From contig JAPTJF010000035.1 of NCBI GenBank assembly GCA_029339195.1, positions 124,001 through 188,000 of the forward strand: a DNA stretch of 64,000 nucleotides, read 5' to 3'. The translations under genes and the position numbers were made by a program. Positions 45,401 to 56,117 of the stretch are shown in pieces. How positions within the stretch are numbered: the first letter of the stretch is position 1; the number at the start of each line of letters is the position of its first letter. Source of the stretch: Micractinium sp. NFX-FRZ. Taxonomy: Eukaryota > Chlorophyta > Trebouxiophyceae > Chlorellales > Chlorellaceae. The notes below the pieces were generated by a model that was not told the origin of the DNA, ran no database searches, and was given only the letters and a program-made list of their open reading frames with translations.

Positions 45401-46848
45401 CTGCTGCTGCCAGGCCGGCAGGGCAGGCATGCCGGCTGCCTGCGCCGCCTGCATGGCAGCTGCCACAGCGTCGGCAGCCTCTGGCGGCACAGCGTGCAGC
45501 TGCAGCAGCATGCTGCCGGCCAGCCCGCCGCCGATGCTGGCGGCCGCGCCAGAGCTGGGGCTAGCATGCGCGGCGTCGCTGGCGCTGCTGCTCTGCCCAG
45601 CCGCCGAGGCGCCGGCAATGTTGTTGTGAAGCTCTGTGGTATCAGCGGTGAGGGGGGTGAGGCCGGCGCTGCTGCTGGGCCTGTGCAGCGAGTCCCCTAC
45701 CGCCGCAAGCCACGGCTCTGGCTCCTGCTGTGCGCGAGGCAGCGAGGGCGGCCGCGAGGTGGGCGGCACAGCAGGGTCTGGAGGGTAGCTGAGGAACAGG
45801 CCCAACTCGTCGGCAATCTCCAGAAGGTCTTGGGAGGCAGGCGGGCCGCCGCTCCAGGCGTCCATGAGCTGCCAGAAGGGCGAGGGGCAGGGGTGGGTGT
45901 GGCGTAGCATGGCGTGAGGAGGGGAGCGTGGTGAGGCAGCGGCCGAGTGTGCAGCGGCAGCAGGGAGGCGGGGTATTGCGGGGCGCGGCACGCGTGGCCA
46001 GGCACAGCCCAGCCATAGCATGCCCAGCGGCAGCATGCCAGCGGCAGCATGCACAGCAGCAGCAGCAGCAGCAATAGCAGAGGGAGGCAGGCAGCCGCCA
46101 AGCGCGCAGCGCTGCGGGGCATGGCTGGCTGCTGCTTGCCCTGCTGGCTGGGCCAGCATGAGCGCACGGCGCCCCACACATAACGAGGCCCAGTATGCGG
46201 GAGGCAGCAGGAGGCTAAGGCAAGGGCGCAAGTGAACGCCTTGCTACACAAACATACTATTGGTGCAAAACAAGCATTGTGCACACACTTACGCCCCTCC
46301 CCCCACACACACGTTTTTCTGTGGCCTGATCGGGAGGGAAGCTCTTACCCTCCCTACGTGGGGGCACATGCGTGGATGGGTGCATGCACAGCACGCACAG
46401 CACGCACAGCACGCAGCCCGCCCCTCCTCACCGGCACATCCAGCAGCGCATCTTCCACAGAGTCCAGCATGATCCCCTCCAGCCCATCCAGCAGCGCTGC
46501 ATGCACATGCTGCCGCTGCTGCTGCTGCTGCTCCCCGGGTGCTGCCGGCAGGCGCACCACAGGCGCCAAGCGTGGCGACTCTGCCAGCAGCAGGCCCAGC
46601 AGGGCCGAATCAAACTGCGCCTGCTCCTCCTTGTGCTGCTGCGGCACGGCGTCCAGCGCGCAGGTGCGCGCCATGTGCTCGGCAGCCAGCACTGCCTGCT
46701 GCTGCTGCCAGGGCAGCGGCTCCGAGTGGGCCCGGCCCATGAGAGGGAACGGCAGGCTGGAGCCCGGCATGGGGCGGGGCTGGGGGGCCACGCCGGCGCC
46801 CGCCCTCGCGCCGGCGCCTGCCACCGGCGCCTCTTGCCACACGCCCGC

Positions 46849-46894
<46 letters not shown>

Positions 46895-48634
46895 GCCCGC
46901 TGAGCGCCGTGGGGTGGGCTGACGGGCGGCATGAGGGGGTCAGCATCAAAAGCCAGGTGACCCTGGGCTGCTGAGGCTGCTGCCGCGCCCGCCAGCTGGC
47001 TCGGCACTCCCAGAGCCCCGTTTGCTGCGCTGCCGCCGCTGCCGGCGCCGGCGCTGAGGGCGGGAGACACGGTGGCGCTGGCGCTGCTGGCCTTGCTGCG
47101 CTTGCTGCCGCTGCTGGTCTCCGCGCCCGGCCGCCCGCTCTGGCCGGAGGAGGAGCCCCGGGGAGCGCCCGCGCTGCCGCTGCCGTCGACCACGCTGTCC
47201 TCCAGCTCCGTGCCGCTGCCCTCGCTGGCGCTGTGGGCGCCGCGGCGGCGGCTGCCGCGGGCGCCGTTGGCGGCGCCCTTGCTGGCGCGCGGGGCGCCAC
47301 TCCGCCGCCGGGTGTTGTGGGTGCTCAGCGACTTGGAGCAGCTGCGCCGGTCGCCAATGAACACCTCCAGCGGGTGGAACTGGATGGCGATGCGGGGAGG
47401 TGGGACAGCAGCGTCAAGGCAGGTGGCGTGGGGAGGGGAGGAAAGCGGGAGGTGGTAGGGGAGGCTGCGGGCCAGCCAACCGTCTGGCGCTTGTGTCGGC
47501 ACAGGAAAGAGCGCTGGACGCATCGCCGCCTCTGCCGCCTCGCAGCCTGCCGCACTGAACAGGTGAACATGCACAGGGCCCCAGGCATGACAGCCAGCGG
47601 CGCCTCTGACCTTGGCGCACTGCTGGCAGAAGCGCCAGGCCCGGCCTTCGGCGTGGATGCTGGGGGTCTTGTAGTGCGCCTGGCAAATCCTGCGGCAACA
47701 CAGGGCAGCGGGCCGGCGGCGGCAGGCAGCAGGGGCAGCTGTGTGGGGGCACGGATGCATGCCAGGCATTGTTTGGATCACCTGTGGCCTGGAGGGCATC
47801 GTTGTCCCACAGCGCTGTGCCGCGCTGCGCAGCACAGGCAGTTCCCGTCGAGCTGGCGGGGAGGGCGGCTGATGCACCCGAGTGGCCGCAACCTGCTGTA
47901 CAGTACCACAGGCCTCGCGTAGAGGCGGCCCCACACACCTGTACTTCTGCAGCACGCAGGGGGCAGGCCGGTTGGCAAGGGGGGCAGGGGGCGAGAGTGG
48001 TGAGCACCGATTGGTGACAGGGGCAGAGCACCCAACCAAAGAAGTACAGTACAGGGGGCCGGGCCAGAAAAAAGGCGGCAACCGAGGGCCCAGGCCTGCC
48101 AGGCAAAGGCGACCCCTTGCCTTGCCTTGTGGAAAGCGGTTGGCAGCTCGGAGGTGCAGCCGGGCACGCGGCACTGAGGGGCCTCGCCCGACTTGCGGCG
48201 GCGCTTGCAGCCCAAGGCGGGGAAGTCTGCGCCCAGGGCAAGCGCAGCGGCCGCCGCAGCTGCACCGCTTCTGCTCCTGCCAGCGGCATGGCCAGATCCT
48301 GCAAAGGACACATTCACTGCATTGGTCAAGGGGCTAGGAAGAGTGGGAAGCTGCTCACGGCCCAAAGTGCAGCGGGGGAGGCGGCACCTGCGGGGTCTGC
48401 CTCCTCCCTCCGCACCACCACGCACCCACCGTCTTGCGGCGCCGCTGAATCGTCTTCCTCCTGCGTCTGGAGGACTCGCCGCATCCGTTCACTGCGCCTG
48501 CGGGCGCTAGGTAGCCGCTGCTGTCCGGGGCCCGCAGCCTCCTCGCCGCCAGCTAGTGAGTGCCGCCGCACTTGCAGCAGCTGTGGGTCCCAGTCCACGT
48601 CCCGACTGTGCCATTTAGCCCCGTTACTCGCCAT
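42479..48634 (-). CDS. SBP-box transcription factor, SPL1/SPL7/CRR1 class
   Basis: Nine exons encode 1282 aa: 48430-48634, 48126-48298, 47939-47946, 47611-47689, 46432-47379, 45245-45868, 44865-44962, 43930-44564, 42479-43557. The SBP DNA-binding domain (about residues 111-185) has its zinc ligands in CRVPGC, RICQAHYK, RFCQQC and FHPLEVF...SCSKSLSTHN, with the basic RRR nuclear-localisation tail. A Gln-rich region (run of about 15 Gln) follows. Downstream, VSFKMFGCTPEML, a LRPGCTFLTVDLR stretch and the segment ending CRQGGQHLPVEVW are the conserved post-SBP region of the large SPL1/7 group, which includes the Chlamydomonas copper-response regulator CRR1. The protein ends in a hydrophobic segment (WACQVVTALLAATAAAATL...). 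A copper role is inferred from class only. The third exon is 8 nt and intron 2 has a GC donor; both are needed to give the SBP spacing FHKKYRIC. Confidence 0.93.
44796..44818. repeat. (CAG)n microsatellite in SBP-factor intron 7
   Basis: Seven to eight CAG units in a row within the intron between 44565 and 44864. They are not coding in the model. The run of about 15 CTG/CAG codons at about 46850-46892 is instead inside exon 5 and encodes polyglutamine. Confidence 0.85.
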
Positions 48635-49899
48635 CCCGCGGGGCGGGTGGCAGTGTGTTGGGGTCCCCCCTGCTTTGAGCGGCCGGGCGTTTTCAAGCTT
48701 GCAAGCCAGAAACAGTGCAATTGTGTCGATTTCAAGCGGCGTAAAACCCCAAAGAGGTGGCGAAATGAGTCGGTCCAAGTAAGTTTGGTACTGCTGCCTG
48801 GAGGAACGTTCGTTCGAAAGAAACCCCTGAGAAACCCCCAAACTCTCGCCCCTGCCTTCTCTCCTGTGCAGTCGACGCCCAAATGAGTGTGATATTGATT
48901 GGCGTTGCTGAAATCTTCCTCTGCTGTCAATGTCCACCCGCCACTTGTGAAGGCAACCAGGTGGTGCTAAGGTGTATGCTTGCTGCCAATGGTGATCGCT
49001 GTAAGGCCACAGGGTGCACTCGTGCGACCAGCATACCAGGACATACTGGGAGGGTTTCAACTCAACTAGGCAGCCCCTGGACAGCCAAAGCATAGGTCTG
49101 GGCCTCGGTGTGCACACAACTTGAACGCCGGGACCGCCCGCACTCTGCCGCCAGCCCAGCGCTCAGAAGGGATGAATGCGAATTTCATACTGGGCTCTTG
49201 CATGTGCTCATGTGCAGTCCGGTATGCGCGGTGAGGTGCCTGTGGTGCACGCGCACGGGTGATGCAGGCATGACCCTGCACCCCCTGCAGCGACGGTGGC
49301 GGCACTAGAGCAAGAGCCTTACATATGTCCCCATCCTGTGTACTTCAAGTTCCCTTCGTCCGAGGTTTGTCTGCGGAAGTCTAGGGTGTTATTTTCACCT
49401 CAAACACACACATACGGAGCCCCTCCGCTTCACCCCTCGCCCAGCCCCCGCCACTCCACCAGCCCCTATTTCTGTTCTATCAAGCATGCCGTCTTGAACA
49501 GCCGGCGGGCAACTGCTCAGCGGGCACGTGCTCCTGAGCCGGAGCATGACGGGAGCAGTCGGGGAGCCGCCGCCGGGGAACGGCTGGGCGTCCCATTGCC
49601 AGGATCAGCAGACAGGCGGGGTTCGCAGCGATGGAGGGCAACCCGCAAAGGTGGGGCCTGCGGTAGAAGCCTGACACCGGCCGACGTCACTGGCGGCGCC
49701 GCCGCTCTTAGACGCCTGCTGCCACGTTCCTCCGTGCACATTCCAATCGCGAGCTCTTGTTTTGCACCTCCCACTCGTGTGCCTCCCAGTTCAGTTCGAG
49801 ACTGCAGCTGGGATTGTAACTGCTGTCCCTCCCACACCACTTGAGCCAACCTGCGCCCGCCCGCAGGTGTCCCCTGCGCGCCAGCCGTGCCTCGGCCCG
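48635..49899. promoter_or_regulatory. Divergent intergenic region (SBP factor and membrane protein 2)
   Basis: A 1.26-kb gap between opposing start codons. The GTAC core bound by CRR1/SPL7-type factors occurs at about 48786 and 49340, but a 4-base motif at this frequency is not evidence of regulation. A 3' splice-site-like cccgcag at 49860-49866 may mean that membrane protein 2 has an additional upstream exon. No other gene seen. Confidence 0.4.
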
Positions 49900-52235
49900 A
49901 TGCTCACTTTTGCCGACGGTGCACAGGAGGAGCATTTTTGGGAGCACCAGGTGAGTGCTCGTCTCTCGGGCTGAACAGACAAGGAACAGTCGTGTGTATG
50001 AACAGCCAACACAACACTTGTGTGTAAGGCACGCGCGGCCGCCTCCGCCCCGCGCCGCAGACGACCCTCCCTCCGCCTTCACCACATCTCACTTGTTGTA
50101 CCGCTGTTGTATCGCTGTCCCCCCGCTGCCTGACCTCAGATGGGGCGCCGCATTCGGCTCATGCAACACTGGGCGCCCCGCTCGGACCCCTTGATCGGCG
50201 TCCTGATGCTCACCCTGCACGCCACGCTGCTGCTGCGCCTGGTGCTGGCGGGCAGCCCAGAGTCGCTTCCCGTCCCGCTTGCCGGCGCATACTTTGCCTG
50301 GCTGCACCTGCGCATGGCCCACAGATGGGTGGGTGCCTCGCGAGTCGTGCTGCTTGGCGCCGCGCCAGTGCAACAGCCGCATGCCCTGTGTGCTCTGCCC
50401 CTGCCCTGTCACCGCGCTGCTGCTCCGCTGCTGGCCGGCGTGTGCTGCCGGTGCCCGTGCTGCCTTCAAGTGATCCACAGTTGCCCGCCTGCATGCCTGC
50501 ATGGCTCCACATGCAGGGGCCCTGTGACATGTGCCTGCGGCCTGTGCCATGTGCCATGTGCCATGTGACAGTGACAAAGCCCTCTCATGCCTTGCCCTCT
50601 TATGCCTCCCGCCGCTGCAGCCGCTGGGCTGGGTGCGTGTGCGCGGCCTGCTGCTGCCTGGCAGCCAGGTCTTGCTAGCAGCATCTGTGGCTCTGTCCGC
50701 GCCTGTGCTCACAGCAGTAGCATTGGGGCCCGGCCGCCAGGCTGGCGGCGGCGCCGAGCGCACAGGCAGCTCCTTGCTGCACGCTGCTGCTGGCGTCTGG
50801 CAGCTGGGCGTCGGCATGCTTCGCCGTGCTGCCTACGGCGCGAAGCTTCTAGATGCAGCGGTCGGCGGCACGCTGCGCCTCACCCCCCTTGTATCAAGCT
50901 GGGAGGAGGCAGCGGCGGCGGCGTGGGGCACGGCCAGCACCAGCCGCCTCGTGGTGCTGTGGAGCAGTGGCGGCCTCGGCCTGCTGGCATCAGAGCTCAC
51001 TAGCTTTTGGGTGAGGCACCTCCGTGCTCCCGCTGCTGTCGCTGCTGCCCCGGCTGCTGCTCCCGCTGCTGCTGCTCCTCCCGCTGCTGTTGTACTGCTG
51101 CTCCGGCTGCTCCTGCTGCTGCTCCTGCTCCTGCTGCTGTCGACGTGTCCACTCACCCTGCTTGCCGCCTCTGCGCTGCCTGGCTTTTGCCGGCCGGCCA
51201 GCCTGCCAGAAGCCAGCCGCGGCCGCCCCTCCCCGAGAGGCGCCTGTTGTCTGTCTGTGCCATGGGGGAGCAGCACCCCTCACGCCTGCCTGCGACCTTG
51301 CCTGCCACCCAAGCAGGTCGTGGCTCTCGCAGCGCTGCCGCACCTGGCAGGGCAGCCGCTCTCCGTGGCGGTGTGGGTGCAGCTGGCCACCGCTGCCCTG
51401 CATGTCGCAACTTGCAGGAGCACGTGCTCCTCCCTCCTGCGCGGCCGGCCCCTGCTGCAGCAGCAGTACCTGGGTGCGGCTGCCGCACTGCAGCGGTGGA
51501 CTGAGCTGGCGCCGGTACCCATGGGGGCAGGACTGAGGGGGAGCGGGCTGCTTGTTGGCCTCAGCGGCAGCATGGGCAGCGGCTGCAGCAGCGCTGTGGG
51601 CACCTGCCCAACCGCAAACCTCGTTCCTGGCAGCGGCGCCGAGCTGGCGGCGGCGGCGGCGGCGGCTATAGACCCAGTAGCGTTGTGCGCCTGCTGTGCG
51701 CTGAAGACGTTTGCCTGGCTGGCCTGCTGCTGCGTCCTCAGCCTGCGCCTGCTGTATCGGCGGGAGATCACAGGTGAGGAGGGCCAAGGGGGAGGGGCGG
51801 CGGGAGAGCGGGCGGTGGGCCGGCAGGACAGGGAGGGTCCAGCAGAGCGAGGGCATGCGAGGGCGCAGATCAAGCGTGGCTGCAGTCCGTCGGGGCAGGC
51901 AACGGTCCGTCCTATGCGGGGCTGCCCCGGTGCTGCCTGCCTTGCCTGCCTGCACCCTCTCTCCTTAGCTGCCACGGCCTCTAAGGGGCATCTTGCTGTT
52001 GCTCCGCTTGCCGTCACGTGTTCCCCCTGCCGCGGCGCCCCTCTGCGCCCCTGCAGCCCGCCTGGCCTGGGCGCGGCGGCAATCCTTACAGGCAGAGACT
52101 CAGGAGCTGCGGTGGCGGCTGGTCCGCCCTCTGGTGGCTGCAGCGGAGCTGGCCCTCGCCTGCAGCCTGGCCTGGCGCATCGCCGCACTGCACTTGCTGC
52201 TTGGCCCTCGGGCACCCTTTGCCAGCAGCAGCTGA
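49900..52235 (+). CDS. Multi-pass membrane protein of unknown function (family member 2)
   Basis: Five exons give 421 aa: 49900-49950, 50140-50328, 50621-51010, 51317-51773, 52057-52235. The start is the first ATG in the first exon; because a good acceptor sits at 49866, an upstream exon is possible. I do not recognise the family. Hydrophobic segments include LIGVLMLTLHATLLLRLVLAG, LLLPGSQVLLAASVALSAPV, a region ending VALAALPHLAG, and ALKTFAWLACCCVLSLRLLY, with a last one near ELALACSLAWRIAALHLLL. The opening FADGAQEEHFWEHQMGRRIR resembles the FRDSEQEAAFIASMQRSL of the gene at 53178, suggesting paralogy. The two genes are convergent. Confidence 0.75.
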
Positions 52236-53177
52236 CACAGCACACAGCCCCGCGTCACCTCGCCTGTCCTGGCATGCCCTCCTTTCATGGGGCCACGCTG
52301 CGAGCATGCTTCACCCCCTCCCCTCTCCACCCTCGCGTCTCCCCACCCCAGTTTTTCAGCCCACGTCACGTCATGTGACCTGCCCCAATCTTGCGACCCC
52401 TGATTTTTGAGAGCCCCGAAGCCACCTCCCCTCGTCACCCATTCTTTCCTCTGCTCCCAACCCCCACCATCCTCCCGGGCCCCACCCGGGCACCCGCACC
52501 CCTCCAGCCTCAGCACAGCCAGGCCTGGCCCCCCAAGCATCAGCGCACCGTCATGCTGCGCGACCACAGCGCAGCGTAGCAGCAGTAAAGTGCTCGCTGG
52601 CCCCTTATTCTTTCCGCCCCTCCTCATGGAGCAGTCGCGCCCGCCACCCAGTGTCACTCCATCTCTGACACTCTTCTCAATTCATTTCTCTCCAACCAAC
52701 TCAAGACAAGGGGCACATGCACCCGAGTCGCAAGAGAGCGTGTAGCACCGCAGTGAGTAACTGTAGTACAAACTGTGGTACAGGACCCGGCTGATGGATG
52801 GCCACACCGTGGGCGGGCTTGTGGGGGTGGTGCAGTGGGCAGCGGCCACGGGTGGAGACCATGGCGCAGCCTGCCGGCGCGGTGCGCCCTGCGAGGGGTG
52901 CAGCCCCAAGGTTGTCTGCCCTGCCTGGAAACGCTGGAGTGTCGTGGGTGCTTGCAGGCATTGCAGGTGGGTGGTACAGGCAGAGCAACGCAGGTTGGTA
53001 ATACAAGAACATAAGAAGGATGAGGTCAGAAGAAAGAAGGGGGGAAGACGGAAGGAATGCTACATGGCGTCATGGCTGGGCACGGGGCAGGTGCTTGGCA
53101 CACCTGCATCATGCAGGGTTTTATAGCCACCTTGCAAGGCTGGCTGGGCACATGCGAGTGGATGCAGCAGGCACCCG
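52236..53177. other. Convergent intergenic region, no gene seen
   Basis: About 940 bp between the stops of two related membrane-protein genes. Pyrimidine-rich from 52300 to 52700, then purine-rich around 53020-53060. No recognisable coding signal. Confidence 0.5.
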
Positions 53178-55136
53178 TCAGCGGTGCCTCTGGAGGTAGC
53201 ACACCCCCAGCCACAGCAGCGCCACTCCCAGCAGCCCTGGCACCGCTGTGAGGTGCAGCGAGTCGCGGCGGGAAATCAGAGCGTGGGCCTCTGCCGCCAG
53301 GTGGCGTTGCCGAGCAAAGGCGCGGCGCCGGCGCCACTCGGTGCGCCACAGCAGCGCCAGCACGGCGCCGTAGCCCAGCAGCAGGTGCAGGGCTGCATCT
53401 ACTGCCAGGAAGGAGGCGCTGCTGGGCAGCCCCGCGCTCTGCCACTCCAGCGCCGCATCCCCCAGCGGCGCGGGCAGCACGCACGCCGCGGCGGCGCCCA
53501 GCATGGCTGCCGCCTGCACGTACCGCTCGTCGCTGAGCGAGCAGAGCGAGAGGGAGAGGCGGTGCCGCCTGCCGGCGGTGCACAGCAGCACGCCCACCAC
53601 CACCGCCTGCGCCACGGCGCTGTGAGCCACTGGCAGCGGGATTGACAGGCTGATGAGGGAGACCCACGGCACCTGCCGCAGGCAGAGGGAGAGGCAGGGG
53701 CAGGAGGGAGACAGGTGGGCACCAGCTGGCAGGTGCGGGGCAGGCCCGCCTGTTGGGCTTGCAGCACTGTTGCATGATGCAGCTGCCAGCCTGGCAGGTG
53801 CCTGGCAGGTGCCTGGCTGGCAGGTGCCCGGCAGGTGCAAGCAGCGATGTGAGGCGAGATGCCAGGCCCAGCGTGACCACAGCAGGCAGCATGACCTGGG
53901 CCTCGCACCGCACGTGCCACCTCACCCACCCCTGCTCCAAACCCGCCCCCTCCCAACGCCCGTCCCTCCCAGGCGCTCACAAGCGGCCACCCCGCAGCCT
54001 GCCCCTCCCTTGCCACCTGTGCACAGGTGGGTGCACAGGTGCACTGGTGCACCCACCTGGCTCAGGTTGAACTCCCGCAGCCAGAACATGAGGCCGCTGG
54101 GGCAGCCTGGGGCAATGACGCTGCTGGCAATGACGCCCGAGGACTGCAGGCGTGGTGGCAAAGCGTGGGGGAGGCAAGGGGGCAGGCAGGCAGGCAGGCG
54201 GTCAGGAAAGCTGTGCACGAGAGGCGGCATATGCTGCACCCCTCGCCAGGGCGGGGCAGCAGCCTCAGGCAGGGCAGACCAGGGTGGCTGCTCGTGCGCC
54301 CTGGTCACCCTAGTGCCGGCACCCAACCGGCGCATGCAGGCAGCAGTGCCGGCGATGCAGCGCTATCCAGGGCGGCGCCGCTAGTACGGGGGGTGGTGCA
54401 GCTTGCAGACTTGCCAGCGCGTGAAGCGAGTAGAGACTCCCCAGTATGAGCGAGCGGTGGCGGAGGTAGCAGCTGGTGGGGCGGTGCGCCAGCCAGGCGA
54501 CTGCCGCAATCATCAGCCCTTCCACCAGGGCAACCCCGCCGCCCGACTTGCCGCCGGCCAGCAGGCGGGCCGCCAGCAAGAGATTAAACAGGACGCCAGC
54601 TGTCATCTGCCACGCATCCATCGGTTGCAGACTGCGCTGCATGGATGCAATGAAAGCCGCCTCCTGCTCTGAGTCACGAAACCTGAGCAGCGCGCCCACA
54701 GCCTGCGGAGGGGGAGCGTGGTGGGTGCTGGGGAAGCGCACAAGAGGGAGGGCAGAGGGACATAAGAAGGGGATGCCCCACCGCTTGGGCTTGTGAGGCA
54801 ACGCAAGCTTGGTATTGGTGGCTTATGAGCGGAGAAGATGCGGCAATGCCCGCTGTGCGACACTCGCACCCCGCCGGCGCCGAGGGACTGGTGGCGGCGG
54901 CGGCGGCTGAGGGCGGCCTCCCTCTCCAGTGAAACACTTCCCACCGCACCCCCGCGCTCGGGCAGCTATCTTCTCCAGAAGTTCACCTGCCCGTCCGCTG
55001 CAGGCTGTCGTGGTGCAGCAGACAAGGAGGGTCCTAGTGAATGGCCTGGTTGGCTGGCCTCCGGGACCACCATTCTTGGTCGCACTCTGCGGGTTAATGT
55101 CGGACACACACAGGCGCTGCACTTCGGATTCATCAT
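53178..55136 (-). CDS. Multi-pass membrane protein of unknown function (family member 3)
   Basis: Three exons are well supported: about 54388-54702, 54057-54143, 53178-53672, all joined in phase 0. No ATG opens the 54702 exon, so at least one 5' exon is needed. A phase-matched candidate is 54987-55136 (start ATG at 55136), giving 348 aa in all, but this is weak. The donor at 54387 is also tentative. Hydrophobic segments include MTAGVLFNLLLAARLLAGG, ALVEGLMIAAVAWLAH, VPWVSLISLSIPLPV, AVAQAVVVGVLLCTA, ASFLAVDAALHLLLGYGAVLALL and the C-terminal LTAVPGLLGVALLWLGVCYL. Arg-rich loops lie between them. Unknown family, similar to the gene at 49900. Confidence 0.62.
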
Positions 55137-56117
55137 GATGACATGGGCATTATTATTGGGTGCTTATTATTGACCCGCGCATCGTCTGCTCTCAACCCAG
55201 CGTGCCACGGATGCGGTTACGTCTCGTTGTGATGTACAGCTCAAGAGTCAGGAGGACCAGCAGGTGGTTGCTGACTGAGCGCCAGCGGGCGCCTGGTGGT
55301 GACGTCAGCGAGTACAACGAGTACCATCACAAGCATTTAGCAGTGATGCAAGCAAGAGGCAATAGTTTACTTAGGCGCCGCATAGCACAAGACATGGAGA
55401 ACTGGACGCTCTTCAATGTTGCCAAGCTACATCTGCTTGGGCTCGAGGCCTGCCTCACCTGCAGAGCCGTCAGTGCTCGGGCGGCACCGGCCTACTGCCT
55501 ACTGCGCACGCTAGCCCTTGGGTGCTCGGCGCAGCCGAGGCAGGCTGCCTCTGTACACATTGACAGTAACCAGGCAAGAATCTGATCCACCCCTGGCGAT
55601 CCCGTGGACCGCCTGCTCCGAGCTCCTCCTCCATTAACGGCACCCGTGTGATGTGGCATGGACCAAGACATCGAGTGCTCTGTGCCACAACCTCCCCCAC
55701 GCCCCTGCTCTCCTTCACCCCCCTGCCTGCAGGGCTGTCCTGCAACGATTGGTTGCGTGCCATTTAACTTGCACGTTGATGTGTTGAAGTATGCCATCAG
55801 TCACAGAGGGAGGGCCTGCCAGGCGAAGCGCAGCAGGCAAGGGGCAGGTGGCGTGCACGTGTTCGTTTCCAAAGAAGGCAGTGAAGGAATCAATGCAATG
55901 CAAACTGGCGCTAATGAAATGCAAGCAGGAGGTATTGGTAATCAATAAAAGCGAGCAATAGGTGCAATGGGCGCCTTGATATCGTGAGAATGGCGGGGCA
56001 GAGGCTGGCCCTCCGCCTCCCTGCCCTTACTCCCGGCCACTCCTGGCCGGCAGCGGCGCAATGCAGCGAGCCGAATCCCGCGGCGCCGACGGCTCGGATT
56101 CTGCACACCCGCACGCC
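55137..56117. other. Intergenic region with a doubtful ORF
   Basis: About 1 kb, relatively AT-rich between 55080 and 55480. A plus-strand frame with an internal ATG at 55211 runs to 55585 (about 124 codons), but it has no recognised domain and no splice context, so I do not call it. The left part should contain the promoter of membrane protein 3, the right part the 3' end of the metallo-beta-lactamase-fold gene. Confidence 0.4.

Noticed and set aside
46354..48174. 606-codon minus-strand frame as a single gene
   Set aside because: It contains the real exons 4 and 5 of the SBP factor but also reads through introns, which breaks the SBP zinc-finger spacing. It was replaced by the nine-exon model.
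55160..55585. Plus-strand 141-codon frame
   Set aside because: It starts from a non-ATG codon; the inner ATG frame has no domain, no paralog in the window and lies in a probable promoter region.
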